Source: Paraburkholderia agricolaris (GTDB lineage: Bacteria > Pseudomonadota > Gammaproteobacteria > Burkholderiales > Burkholderiaceae). Taken from it: 64,000 nucleotides of DNA. The first letter of the stretch is position 1. The number at the start of each line of letters is the position of its first letter. A program made the translations under genes and the position numbers. Below are positions 34,672 to 43,103 of the stretch, piece by piece. The DNA lies in assembly GCF_009455635.1 (NCBI RefSeq), contig NZ_QPER01000001.1, positions 3,472,001 to 3,536,000 of the forward strand. Direction: 5' to 3'. The notes under the pieces were generated by a model, which was not told where the DNA came from, searched no databases, and saw only the letters and a list, made by a program, of their open reading frames with translations.

Positions 34672-37076
34672 CAGCGCCCCCTGCACTCCTGATAGTCATC
34701 AAATGCATTCTTCTTGCAAAGCGCGAGGCCCGCCAAACCACCCATATATTTGGCAAGCGAGTTACACCTGAACATCTCGGACTCGTACTTCGCATGACAG
34801 TCCGCCTCACGCCACTCATTATCCCCGCTGCTCCCACACTTGACCATTCCACCGTTGCCGCTCGCGGCTCCGAAGAATGCGCTGTAAAGCACCATCCTCT
34901 TCGCAGATCCAGTCAGATCCGGCACAAGAACAGGATACGGAACCTGCGACTGATCGCTCAGCATCAGCTCCGTTGTCTCACCCCACTTCGGCAGTGTATC
35001 GCTCAGCTCGCTACCAAACAGCTTCCCTGTGAACTTCGCCTTCCACGCCACATAACATTCAACGCACATGTCGGGAACGAAGGTTCCTGCATCAGCCTTG
35101 ATTCCCGTGAGCATAGGCGGTGGCGCAACCGGGTCATTACCTAACTCCCAGTTGGTTAGCCAGACGCCTAGCTCAGCGTCGTTGATCGGCTGCCACCACG
35201 CGCCGTTAGTTGATACCTTCGCCGAACGCGACGACACCATGCCATTCGCACCGTACTGATAGTCGACTGCCAGTACGCGGGAAATTCCGCCGTTTATCGA
35301 ACTTGCCGGCTCTTTGTACTGAAAAGACTTTACACGGCCCCGTTCATCGTAAGCGATGCTCGCCTGGCCACTGTTACCCGCTATCTGCGTTGCACGGTTC
35401 GCGGCGTTTCGCTCGAGCGTTCGCATCGTCCATCCCGACACGGCGTCCTTGGTCGTCGCTATGTTGCCCTTTGCGTCGTAGGTATAAGTCCAGTCCTCGA
35501 GCTTCACGCCGTCCTGGATGACAGTGGCTGACACAAGGCGGCCTGCATCGTCGTAGCGTGCGCCGACTGTCATCTGATTGCCCGTCCCGAGCGCCTGCAG
35601 TCCCTGCTCGCCCGTCAGGTCAGTCGTTGCGCGCTCCGCATAACCCGTGACATTGCCTCGCGAGTCATAGACGAATGCGCGAACTTTGCCCGGCGTGGCG
35701 ACCAGATGCGGACGCAGTGAACTGTCATCGGTGTACTCAACCGTCGTTACTGTCTTTTTCCCCGCACCTGTCGCAACCGCCTTCGTTGGCCGGTTGATGC
35801 TGTCCCACGTGTACTGGATATTTCCATCAGGAGTCTCTCTCTGTTTCAGATTCCCTGCTGCATCCCACGTGCGCGAGACTGTGCCGCCTGGTGTGGCAAT
35901 TGAACGAGGGCGCCGCGTCTCCAGGACATCAAAGGTGTACGTGCTCCTGCCGGCCATGTCGCTGAGCGTCGTAAAGCCGGGACCGTAACTGAGCGACACG
36001 TTACGCGTCGTGTCAGGATGGCTGACTGAGCTTGCGCGTCCGTTCGAATCGTAGGTCCACGTTGCGATCCGCGAGCCGGATTCGTCCTTTACACCGGTCA
36101 ATGCGTTGGGAAAGCGAGCGTCCTCGTATAAGTACTGACGAACGTAGCCATCTGGTGGGGTTAGCGAAGCGAGATTACCTTTCGCATCGTACGCATAGTG
36201 CGTGGAATCGCCAGAGGGCGTCACCATGCTCAGCATGCGACCGTCCTTGTCGTATTTGAGCGTAATTGTCGTTCGCGATGCGGGCAGTCCTACGCGATCG
36301 ACAGGCCACTGGGCGATCGCCACAACCAGACGTCCGTTGTATGTGACCTCCCGAAACATGCCCGTGCGAGTTGTCTCGGACTGGAACAAACCCGTACTGC
36401 CCGAATACGCTTCCGTCGTACCAAGAAGTTCATCCTTCAGGTAGAAATACCCGTCGCCCGCTTTCGTCAGCTTGAGCCAGCGATTTGCCGGCACAACCCA
36501 CGCGCCGCCAATCCATTTGAACACCAGCGCTTGCTGGTCACCCCGGTAAGCAACGATGTGCGGCACGCTCGCTTTGACCCCAAGCAGATCGAGCCTACGC
36601 TGCCAGTTGTTGACCCAGTTGCGACCCATCGCTGTCTGCGCAGTGTCATAGGGTGTCGAGAGATACGTGCGCTTAAAGACGAGTGGAAGCGTGTCGCCAC
36701 TCGCAAAGTCAGCCTCAGAGAGCATGACAATGCCTTTCGCCGGCAACACCGGGTCCGCTACCGGACAGGAGTCGTCGGACTGAGGCGGAACCTGGACGCC
36801 GCCGCAATAGTCCGCAATCCAATCCGAGGCATTCGGACAGTTGTAGTAATTCATTGCGTTATAGGGATCGTCCGGGCCCGTCGACAAAGGCGAAGTGCCC
36901 GCGACCTGAATAGCGCAGATCGGGGTGCCGGGAATCCCGAGGGACTTCTGGTACGTCTGCATGCATTGCATGTAATCGGCCGCGTCGGCGCCAAACGTGA
37001 CCAGTAGCAGCATGAATGCGGTGAACAGGCGCGCGGCCGCGCCTGTTAGATTCTCCGTAGATCTTTTGTTTTTCAT
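34671..37076 (-). CDS. Sec-exported RHS/YD-repeat protein with cysteine-rich C-terminus
   Basis: The 801-residue protein has a signal peptide (LFTAFMLLLVTFGADAA). A cysteine-containing region (~30-100) precedes a DUF6531-like entry domain (SGDTLPLVFKRTYLSTPYDT). Roughly ten YD-type repeats follow, such as YDKDGRMLSMVTPSG, YDAKGNLASLTPPDG, YDSRGNVTGYAE and YDDAGRLVSATV. The last ~180 residues (from ~620) are unrelated to the repeats and carry several cysteines (CVECY, CGSSGDNE, ADCHAKYESEMFRC, ALCKKNAFDDYQEC). There is no DPxG motif, which normally ends an RHS core, and it is short for a T6SS RHS effector. ATG 37076 follows an AAGGA ribosome site. Confidence 0.85.
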   Translation of the reverse strand: MKNKRSTENLTGAAARLFTAFMLLLVTFGADAADYMQCMQTYQKSLGIPGTPICAIQVAGTSPLSTGPDDPYNAMNYYNCPNASDWIADYCGGVQVPPQSDDSCPVADPVLPAKGIVMLSEADFASGDTLPLVFKRTYLSTPYDTAQTAMGRNWVNNWQRRLDLLGVKASVPHIVAYRGDQQALVFKWIGGAWVVPANRWLKLTKAGDGYFYLKDELLGTTEAYSGSTGLFQSETTRTGMFREVTYNGRLVVAIAQWPVDRVGLPASRTTITLKYDKDGRMLSMVTPSGDSTHYAYDAKGNLASLTPPDGYVRQYLYEDARFPNALTGVKDESGSRIATWTYDSNGRASSVSHPDTTRNVSLSYGPGFTTLSDMAGRSTYTFDVLETRRPRSIATPGGTVSRTWDAAGNLKQRETPDGNIQYTWDSINRPTKAVATGAGKKTVTTVEYTDDSSLRPHLVATPGKVRAFVYDSRGNVTGYAERATTDLTGEQGLQALGTGNQMTVGARYDDAGRLVSATVIQDGVKLEDWTYTYDAKGNIATTKDAVSGWTMRTLERNAANRATQIAGNSGQASIAYDERGRVKSFQYKEPASSINGGISRVLAVDYQYGANGMVSSRSAKVSTNGAWWQPINDAELGVWLTNWELGNDPVAPPPMLTGIKADAGTFVPDMCVECYVAWKAKFTGKLFGSELSDTLPKWGETTELMLSDQSQVPYPVLVPDLTGSAKRMVLYSAFFGAASGNGGMVKCGSSGDNEWREADCHAKYESEMFRCNSLAKYMGGLAGLALCKKNAFDDYQECRGR

Positions 37077-37716
37077 AGTCATCCTTATTGGTTTACTTGG
37101 TTGACACCCAAGCACCCTATAAGGAGGCTTCCACCCTCTGCTATCCGACAATTCCTAAAACAAGGCCTCTTTTATTCCCGTACAAACGTCGCCCTCAAAC
37201 CTCCTACGCAATCCGTAGGGATCTATGCAAGAGACCGTTAGTCGCCACCGCGTCGCAGAGAAAAAACCAGAAGGTCGGACGTGGAAAATCCGCCGTTCAC
37301 AGTGAAGTGATGAGTCGCCGACACTAAACCCGGGCGACCGGAAGCGCAGAGACAGCACGCGGAGCGCGCGCCCATAAGGGACATAGCTAGCGCAGGAAAG
37401 CGCTGAGAAATTGATCGCCGTACAAACTACGATTCAAGAAATTAGAGCCGCGAGAAACGGGCTAAACCTCACCCGAGTGCCATCCGAACGGCAACCTCAA
37501 AGTTATCCCCAGTTTTAGTTCATAAATCTGTGCATAACTATCCGGCAAGATCGGCAAGCTCTTGATACGCCGGCTATTTTTGCCGCTACGCCGAAGTTGG
37601 GCAGACGAGGCGCATAGCCGTGTCGTGCGCCGGTTGTAGCGGAGTTTCGCCTCAATCGCAGTTGAGAGCCCATCTCGCCGTCGAGTCCCCCGCGCCGCAC
37701 GCCGGCGTCACACGCA
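37077..37716. other. 640-bp gap upstream of the RHS gene
   Basis: No gene is supported. A 67-residue open frame (37155-37358, minus) lacks a ribosome site and any recognisable pattern. A near DnaA box TTATCCCCA (37503-37511) and a consensus one on the other strand (37529-37537) are present but isolated. The gap has lower GC than the flanks. Confidence 0.5.
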
Positions 37717-39138
37717 TCAATCCCGCACCGCGCCCGCGGCATCCTCGCGCCCGCTTTCCGGCGCAGCCGGCGCACTACGCTCCTCGTCGCGCCATTCCTG
37801 CCTCGACCGCACCATTCTGCGCACAGCAAGACGCGCCATCTTCACCCAGCCAGACGGACGTGGATCGGCGAGCATGCTGAGCGCACGCGCATAATCGAGC
37901 GTCAGACCCGGCGTCCACGCCATCGTCGCGGCGCGTTTGCGCAGTTGCGCGGCCACCCACAATTCCGGCGTCGTAATCACGCGCAAGAACGGCCGCCAAC
38001 CGCCGAGATCGCCCCACACGCGCGCCGACGCGCCTTCGATCGCCGCTTCCAGCGCGTGCGATACGGTACTCGAACAATTGCGATGCGTCAGGTTGTAGGT
38101 CGTGTCCTGACGATAGGTGTCCCAGAAACGGCGCAGCCGCGCCGGATCGTAATTGCGTATGCGCACCTGAACCGTCGACGGACACCATGCTTTCGATTCA
38201 GTCGGATAGTCAGGCTGAAATAAACCGGGCACGTCGTTCTCGCTGGTCGCGCGCAGAAGCCGCGCGAAATCGTCGGGTGAGCGATCGATCTCGACGCCGG
38301 GATACAGGCTGATATAGATACCCTCAGGCGATTCGAGCGCGGCATGCCCGGTAGATATCACACCGTTGCGATCCACCGCGGCAATATAGCGGTCGACAAT
38401 CAATTGCCGCCGTGCCTCGCTCCTGGACGATCCCACTGGCGTCCACACATGCACAGTGAGCGCCTCTTCATCGGCGGCGGGTGGGCCGTCCCATTCGACG
38501 ACACCCAGCCGACCGGGCGCGATCGCACTCGCCGCGGAATTAGCGGCATCAGCCGTTGCGTCATCCGAAGCGACCGCGAGATTCGACGCGAGACGCCGCA
38601 CCCGCGTGCTCAGCAAAATCATGTTCCAGCCGCCGAATATCAGGCCGAGACCGAGGCAGTACGGCACGGTGCCTACATAGTGCGTCGGATATGGCTGATA
38701 GAAGAAAATCGCCAGCGCGATTTCAATCGCGCCGCCGATCATCGCGAGGCGCCAGGTACGATATCGAACGACCTTTGCGGAGACGATCTGCAGCAGACCG
38801 TCGGCCAGAAAGAGCGTGCCGAAGATCATCGACAGAATGAAGTTGCCGTGGTGATGGCCGACGAGAATCAGCGCCGCCGCGAAGCAGAATGCGAAGCCCT
38901 TCACGTAGCGCAGCGTGCGTTGGCCGCCCATGCCGGTCCAGGCGACGGCCAGCGTGGCGAGTCCTTCGAGCAGCAGCAATACGGCGAACGGTGTGATCGG
39001 GAAATAGAGCGCGCTATCGAGTGCGTCGATGAACACCACCACGCCAAGCGCGAGGCTCATCCAGCCGATCAACTGCAATGAACGCCAACGCGTACGCAAA
39101 TAATCGACACCCAGCAGGATCATAACCAGCCGAACCAT
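37717..39138 (-). CDS. HdeD/DUF308-type membrane protein fused to a permuted papain-like domain
   Basis: The 473-residue protein has six or more membrane segments in residues 1-190, in the HdeD/DUF308 style (LALGVVVFIDALDSALYFPI, FGTLFLADGLLQIV, LGLIFGGWNMILL). A polar linker precedes a soluble domain (~225-420). That domain has STGHAALESPEGIYISLYPG (histidine near 265) before YNLTHRNCSSTVSHALEAA (cysteine near 354). The His-before-Cys order matches circularly permuted NlpC/P60-like folds and the DUF4105 group, some members of which act on lipoprotein lipids. The fusion suggests an enzyme held at the inner membrane. Exact activity is unknown. Confidence 0.7.
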   Translation of the reverse strand: MVRLVMILLGVDYLRTRWRSLQLIGWMSLALGVVVFIDALDSALYFPITPFAVLLLLEGLATLAVAWTGMGGQRTLRYVKGFAFCFAAALILVGHHHGNFILSMIFGTLFLADGLLQIVSAKVVRYRTWRLAMIGGAIEIALAIFFYQPYPTHYVGTVPYCLGLGLIFGGWNMILLSTRVRRLASNLAVASDDATADAANSAASAIAPGRLGVVEWDGPPAADEEALTVHVWTPVGSSRSEARRQLIVDRYIAAVDRNGVISTGHAALESPEGIYISLYPGVEIDRSPDDFARLLRATSENDVPGLFQPDYPTESKAWCPSTVQVRIRNYDPARLRRFWDTYRQDTTYNLTHRNCSSTVSHALEAAIEGASARVWGDLGGWRPFLRVITTPELWVAAQLRKRAATMAWTPGLTLDYARALSMLADPRPSGWVKMARLAVRRMVRSRQEWRDEERSAPAAPESGREDAAGAVRD

Positions 39139-39306
39139 CGCAAACCCTCCGTGATCGATGCGCCTTTCTGGTCGTAATCTTAACCATATTCATGGTAGCG
39201 GCGTAACCGGCCCCCTATAGCGATGATCCACGCGCGGCGAAGCTGACATCCAGCGCCGCCCCACCTATGCATCGCGCATCGGCATCATATGATCGCAACG
39301 GAATTC

Positions 39307-39582
39307 TCAAACGTATTTGTGACGCTCATGCCGATGCGCCTTCGCCGGACGTACGCCGCGTTTGCCCACGCTCCTGGCCGCGTGCGGTTCGTCAGCACGC
39401 GGCGCGGCCGATGAAGTGGCTGCTGCGGGCAACGGTCCCGTTGCGGCATCGATGAGCTTCTGCAATTCGTCTTGCGCGTAAGCAGGCAGCGGTGCGGGCG
39501 GATACGTCGCAGCGGCAGCCATGACCGTGGAGGAAGCCGCACAAGCGAGGCCGAGAGCGATGATTAAGCAAGCGATTTTCAT
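39307..39582 (-). CDS. Small secreted hypothetical protein
   Basis: The 91-residue precursor has a clear signal peptide (MKIACLIIALGLACAASSTVMA). It is followed by a proline/alanine-rich stretch and a basic tail rich in arginine, lysine and histidine (KAHRHERHKYV). ATG 39582 follows an AGGA ribosome site. I do not recognise a family. It may be a short periplasmic protein. Confidence 0.6.
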   Translation of the reverse strand: MKIACLIIALGLACAASSTVMAAAATYPPAPLPAYAQDELQKLIDAATGPLPAAATSSAAPRADEPHAARSVGKRGVRPAKAHRHERHKYV

Positions 39583-39712
39583 GTCGAGTCCTGGTCGGGA
39601 TGACGCGGCCCGCATGATTGGAAAACTGGCGCGCGTCGATGAATCGGAAGATTCCTGACGGCTCGCACCGTCAGCACAAGCAGTGTGACGGCAGGGACAT
39701 GATGGGTAAATT

Positions 39713-39753
39713 TTATTAAGCCAGATTCAGATATGGCTAATCTGGCTTAATAA
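39713..39753. repeat. 15-bp perfect inverted repeat downstream of rdgC
   Basis: TTATTAAGCCAGATT (39713-39727) is exactly repeated in reverse complement at 39739-39753, with an 11-bp centre. It starts 70 bp beyond the rdgC stop. There is no T-run directly after either arm, so it is not a standard intrinsic terminator; it could be a weak terminator or a protein-binding or recombination site. Confidence 0.75.
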
Positions 39754-39823
39754 GTGACGAATAAGCGCCGGCGTGGGAGATTCTCGACACGCCGGCGCGC
39801 TGCGTGACTCAGCGCAACGCTAC

Positions 39824-40747
39824 TCAGGCCGCCGCGGCTTGCGGCATCGCCTCGCCCTGCTCGCCGCCCAATGCGTCGAGCAGATCGCATAGCATACGGT
39901 CGAGTTCGGCGGTCATCAGTGTCACGTCGGAATCGAAGCGTTCGTCGTCGTTCTGCGCGGTGGGGTCGCTCGCTTCCTTGAGAACGTCGAGCGGCGCGAT
40001 GCGCTTGATCGTCAACGAAGGCGTCAGCACGAACGACACGCGGTCGTTCCACGTCATCGCGAGACGCATGCATTGTTTGCCGGCCTCGATATGGCGGCGC
40101 ATGTCTTCGGCGTCCAGGGTATGTCCAACGTAGCGCACCGTTGCATTGCCTTCCGCCGGCGAGCGCAACTCGGTGTCCTGGTCGAGCGTGAAGCCTGCGG
40201 GACCTTCGCCTGAGAGAAGCCATCCGGTCATCGCCGCAACCGGCGATTGCGTGACACGCACGGTACCGAGCGGCAGTTGATCGATCGACTTCACCAGCAG
40301 GCCGCGCACTTCGTCGGCGACGGCTTGCGAGCCCGCATCGATCACGAGCCAGCCGTTGCGGGTATCGATCCACACGCGCGTGTCGCGGCGAATGCTGAAG
40401 GCGCGCGGCAGCAGTTCGTCGGTCACCTGCTCCTTGAGTTCGCGCATCTGCTTGCGGCCGGGTTTGAAGCCTTGCTGTTCTTCGAGTTCGAGCGCACGCG
40501 CCTTGGTCACCTGGGTGACGACAGAGGCCGGCAACAATTTCTTTTCGGCGCGAAACACCAGCAGCATCTGGCCATTGAGCGCATACACCAGCGAGTCGTT
40601 GTCGCGTGGCGACGCCCAGCCATGGCTTTGCATCTCGACGCTGTTGCCGGGCGCGAACGCGTGCGGCGCAAGCCATTTCTCGATTTGTTCAGGGGTAACG
40701 GACCACGGAGCGGGAAGACGGTGCAACTGAAGGTTTTTGAACCACAT
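39824..40747 (-). CDS. rdgC: Recombination-associated protein RdgC
   Basis: RdgC is a ring-shaped, non-specific DNA-binding protein that limits RecA function. The 307-residue product starts [12 protein letters not shown], as family members do. It contains the conserved blocks [43 protein letters not shown] (read in parts) and [15 protein letters not shown]. It is a single gene, divergent from 40923. Confidence 0.95.
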   Translation of the reverse strand: MWFKNLQLHRLPAPWSVTPEQIEKWLAPHAFAPGNSVEMQSHGWASPRDNDSLVYALNGQMLLVFRAEKKLLPASVVTQVTKARALELEEQQGFKPGRKQMRELKEQVTDELLPRAFSIRRDTRVWIDTRNGWLVIDAGSQAVADEVRGLLVKSIDQLPLGTVRVTQSPVAAMTGWLLSGEGPAGFTLDQDTELRSPAEGNATVRYVGHTLDAEDMRRHIEAGKQCMRLAMTWNDRVSFVLTPSLTIKRIAPLDVLKEASDPTAQNDDERFDSDVTLMTAELDRMLCDLLDALGGEQGEAMPQAAAA

Positions 40748-40922
40748 GGGCGGGGTCTTGTTCGGGCAAAGCGCGTCATTCTATCCGACGCGGCAAGGAT
40801 GGCGCGCTCGGGCGCGTACCTGCCGCTCTGTGCCGGGGCGCCGTCCCCACAAGCGTAATTTTCGCTTTGGGTTCAAATCACCTAGACTTTTCAGGAGGCA
40901 CGCGACTTGGACGGAGGCGGCC

Positions 40923-41243
40923 ATGGCCGATGAAACCGCACCCTGGCGGATGGTGGAGTACGAGGGTTTCGAAATTCACGTGGCGCCGTTTCTGAAAAAT
41001 CCGCCCGATGAGGCGAAGCCGTCAGCCGTGCCTGATAACCGTTACACGTATGTCGGCCATGTGTGCCATCCTGGCGCCAATCCGGCCATCCCGGGGCATG
41101 CGGTGCCGTTTCATGCGGACGGCGAAGAAAGCTTCGCCGGCATGGAAGAGGCGCTCTACGAAGGCATACATGTGGGGCGCAGCATCGTCGACGGCACGCA
41201 CCCGGATTTGACGGTGCTGCCACTGGTAACGGGCGGCGTGTAA
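40923..41243 (+). CDS. Conserved-looking hypothetical protein
   Basis: The 106-residue soluble protein begins MADETAPWRMVEYEGFEIHV and contains YTYVGHVCHPGANPAIPGHAVPFHADGEESF (read in parts) and a C-terminal helix EEALYEGIHVGRSIVDG. An AGGAGG ribosome site lies further upstream and a GGAGGC is closer. No signal or membrane segment is seen. I do not recognise its function. Confidence 0.65.
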   Translation: MADETAPWRMVEYEGFEIHVAPFLKNPPDEAKPSAVPDNRYTYVGHVCHPGANPAIPGHAVPFHADGEESFAGMEEALYEGIHVGRSIVDGTHPDLTVLPLVTGGV

Positions 41244-41263
41244 CGCACTAACGCGCGCCGGCG

Positions 41264-42109
41264 TTAGCTGAACGCACGTTTGATGCGCGACTTGAGCAGC
41301 GCCCGCCGCAAGCGGCCGGTCTGCTCGGGTTCGCCGACCGCCTGAGCGCCTTCCACCGCGGTGCCGCGGCGCAGAAAATAACGATCGAAGGTGGCTTGCG
41401 TCATGCCCCATTTGTTCAGGAACTGTCGGCGACCGTCGTTCTTGACGACCTTGCCGGTGCTCTTCTGCTGAAAGTGATACACCAGACTGTCGCCGACGCC
41501 GAGGAACACCCGGCAACCGGCGTCCCACAGCTTCATTGAAAAGTCGTTGTCGCTGCTCATGCCAGGGCTCAATTCGCTGCTATAGCCGCCGAGCTTGTAC
41601 CACCAGTCGCGATGCACGAGCGTGGGCGGCCACGTGGCGCCGCGCCAGTCGGCGCGCACGAGTTTCGGCGTGGCGGCCACCAGCTCGTCGGCACGGAAAT
41701 TTTCCACGTCGCGGCCAAAGTTCTGCACGACGACGCACGGATTGCCGGAGTCGACCGGCTCGACCATCGTGCCGGACAACATGAACAGATTGTCGGCCGG
41801 CATCTGCGCGAGACGCCTGACGAGCGCGTCGTCCCAACCGGGGCAGCAGTACATATCGTCGTTCATGTAGACGATGTAGTCCTGGGTGGCGCGCGCCGCC
41901 GCGATATTGACCGCGTGGCAGATGCCGATGTTGCCGGGCGAAGCCGTGTGTTCGATGCCTTCTTCGCGCACCCATGCCAGCGTGCCGTCGGAGCCGTCGT
42001 TCACGTGCACGATGATCTGATGCGTATGCGTGGAATGGCGCCGCAGGCTTTCGATCACGAGCCGCAGATAAGGCAGGTTGTTCCAGGTCGGGATGATGAT
42101 TGAGAACAT
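41264..42109 (-). CDS. Family 2 glycosyltransferase, lipopolysaccharide cluster (paralog A)
   Basis: The 281-residue GT-A enzyme begins MFSIIIPTWNNLPYLRLVIE. It has the nucleotide-binding NDGSDGT and the DxD-like NDDMYCCPGW, and ends with basic residues that may attach it to the membrane. It is a paralog of the gene at 42149, which is 39 bp upstream in the same operon. Together with the O-antigen-ligase-type gene it probably adds sugars to the lipopolysaccharide core or O-unit; the sugar is unknown. Confidence 0.87.
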   Translation of the reverse strand: MFSIIIPTWNNLPYLRLVIESLRRHSTHTHQIIVHVNDGSDGTLAWVREEGIEHTASPGNIGICHAVNIAAARATQDYIVYMNDDMYCCPGWDDALVRRLAQMPADNLFMLSGTMVEPVDSGNPCVVVQNFGRDVENFRADELVAATPKLVRADWRGATWPPTLVHRDWWYKLGGYSSELSPGMSSDNDFSMKLWDAGCRVFLGVGDSLVYHFQQKSTGKVVKNDGRRQFLNKWGMTQATFDRYFLRRGTAVEGAQAVGEPEQTGRLRRALLKSRIKRAFS

Positions 42110-42148
42110 CGAATGCGTTTTTCCGTGGTGGTTGTCCGCGCGCGCGGA

Positions 42149-43084
42149 TCAGTGGCCGTCGACCTTGTCGCCCGCCGGCTTGCCGAATGGCTTCATGAAC
42201 GTCAGCTTCGCGGGAAGGTCGGGTTCCCAGCCTTCGAGATCCTCGAATGGATAACGGCCAAGCGCATACAACACTCGCTTCACGCGGCTTTTGAACGGTG
42301 CGCGCGGAACATTGGGCAGAGAACCCGCCTCGGCGGAAGCCGTCTGCCGAATGTAGTCGCGGTTGAAGTCGCGCTGCGAAATGCCCCACTTCATCAGGAA
42401 CTCACGGCCGCCGCGGTTGCGGCGGATCCGGCCGGTCGATTTGCAGCCGAAGTGATAGATGCGGCTTGCACCGACCGAGCGGAACACCCGGCAGCCGACG
42501 AGCCACAGCTTCATCAAAAAGTCGTCGTCGCTGCTCATGCCCGGGCCGAACTCGATGCTGTAGCCACCCACCGCATGCCACAACTGGCGGCTGATCAGCA
42601 TCGGCTGCAAAGCGATGCCGTCGCGATCGGCCGACTTCATTCCGGCGCTGTATGCGAGCAGGCCCGCTTCGTCGAAATTCTCAGGACCGGTGCCGTAGTT
42701 GGCCGCGGTCACATTCACATTGCCGGTATCGGTCGGCTCGATCAGCGTCGAGGACAGATACGCGCACGAATGGCCTAGCTCGCGCAAGCTCGCATCGAAG
42801 GCGCGATCCCAGCCCGGCGTGCAAAACATATCGTCGTTCAGGAACAGGATCCAGTCGCGCGTGGCGAGCCGCGCCACGTCGTTCAATGCGAGGCAGACGC
42901 CGACGTTGCCCGTGCTCCACGTGTGCCGGATCCCTTCCGAGCGGACCCATTCGAGCGTGCCGTCGCTGCCGTCGTTCACATGCACGATGATCTCGTGATC
43001 GAACGCCGAATGACGGCGGATACTGTCGATGCACAGCTTCAGGTACGGCAGGTTGTTCCAGCTCGGAATCAGGATACTGAACAT
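42149..43084 (-). CDS. Family 2 glycosyltransferase, lipopolysaccharide cluster (paralog B)
   Basis: The 311-residue GT-A enzyme begins MFSILIPSWNNLPYLKLCID and shares NDGSDGTLEWVR, LNDDMFCTPGWD and GPGMSSDDDFLMKLW with its neighbour, so the pair arose by tandem duplication. It has a longer, basic C-terminus (RVKRVLYALGRYPFEDLEGW). ATG 43084 was chosen as the family start; an in-frame start at 43222 would overlap the upstream gene widely. Confidence 0.87.
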   Translation of the reverse strand: MFSILIPSWNNLPYLKLCIDSIRRHSAFDHEIIVHVNDGSDGTLEWVRSEGIRHTWSTGNVGVCLALNDVARLATRDWILFLNDDMFCTPGWDRAFDASLRELGHSCAYLSSTLIEPTDTGNVNVTAANYGTGPENFDEAGLLAYSAGMKSADRDGIALQPMLISRQLWHAVGGYSIEFGPGMSSDDDFLMKLWLVGCRVFRSVGASRIYHFGCKSTGRIRRNRGGREFLMKWGISQRDFNRDYIRQTASAEAGSLPNVPRAPFKSRVKRVLYALGRYPFEDLEGWEPDLPAKLTFMKPFGKPAGDKVDGH

Positions 43085-43103
43085 GAGGTGGTGACGATTC
43101 TCA

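Noticed and set aside
37155..37358. A 67-residue open frame upstream of the RHS gene on the same strand.
   Set aside because: It has no ribosome site, no signal or recognisable pattern, and low-complexity shadow-like composition.
37503..37537. Two DnaA-box-like 9-mers.
   Set aside because: Two isolated boxes without an AT-rich unwinding region, more boxes or origin-linked genes do not support a replication origin.
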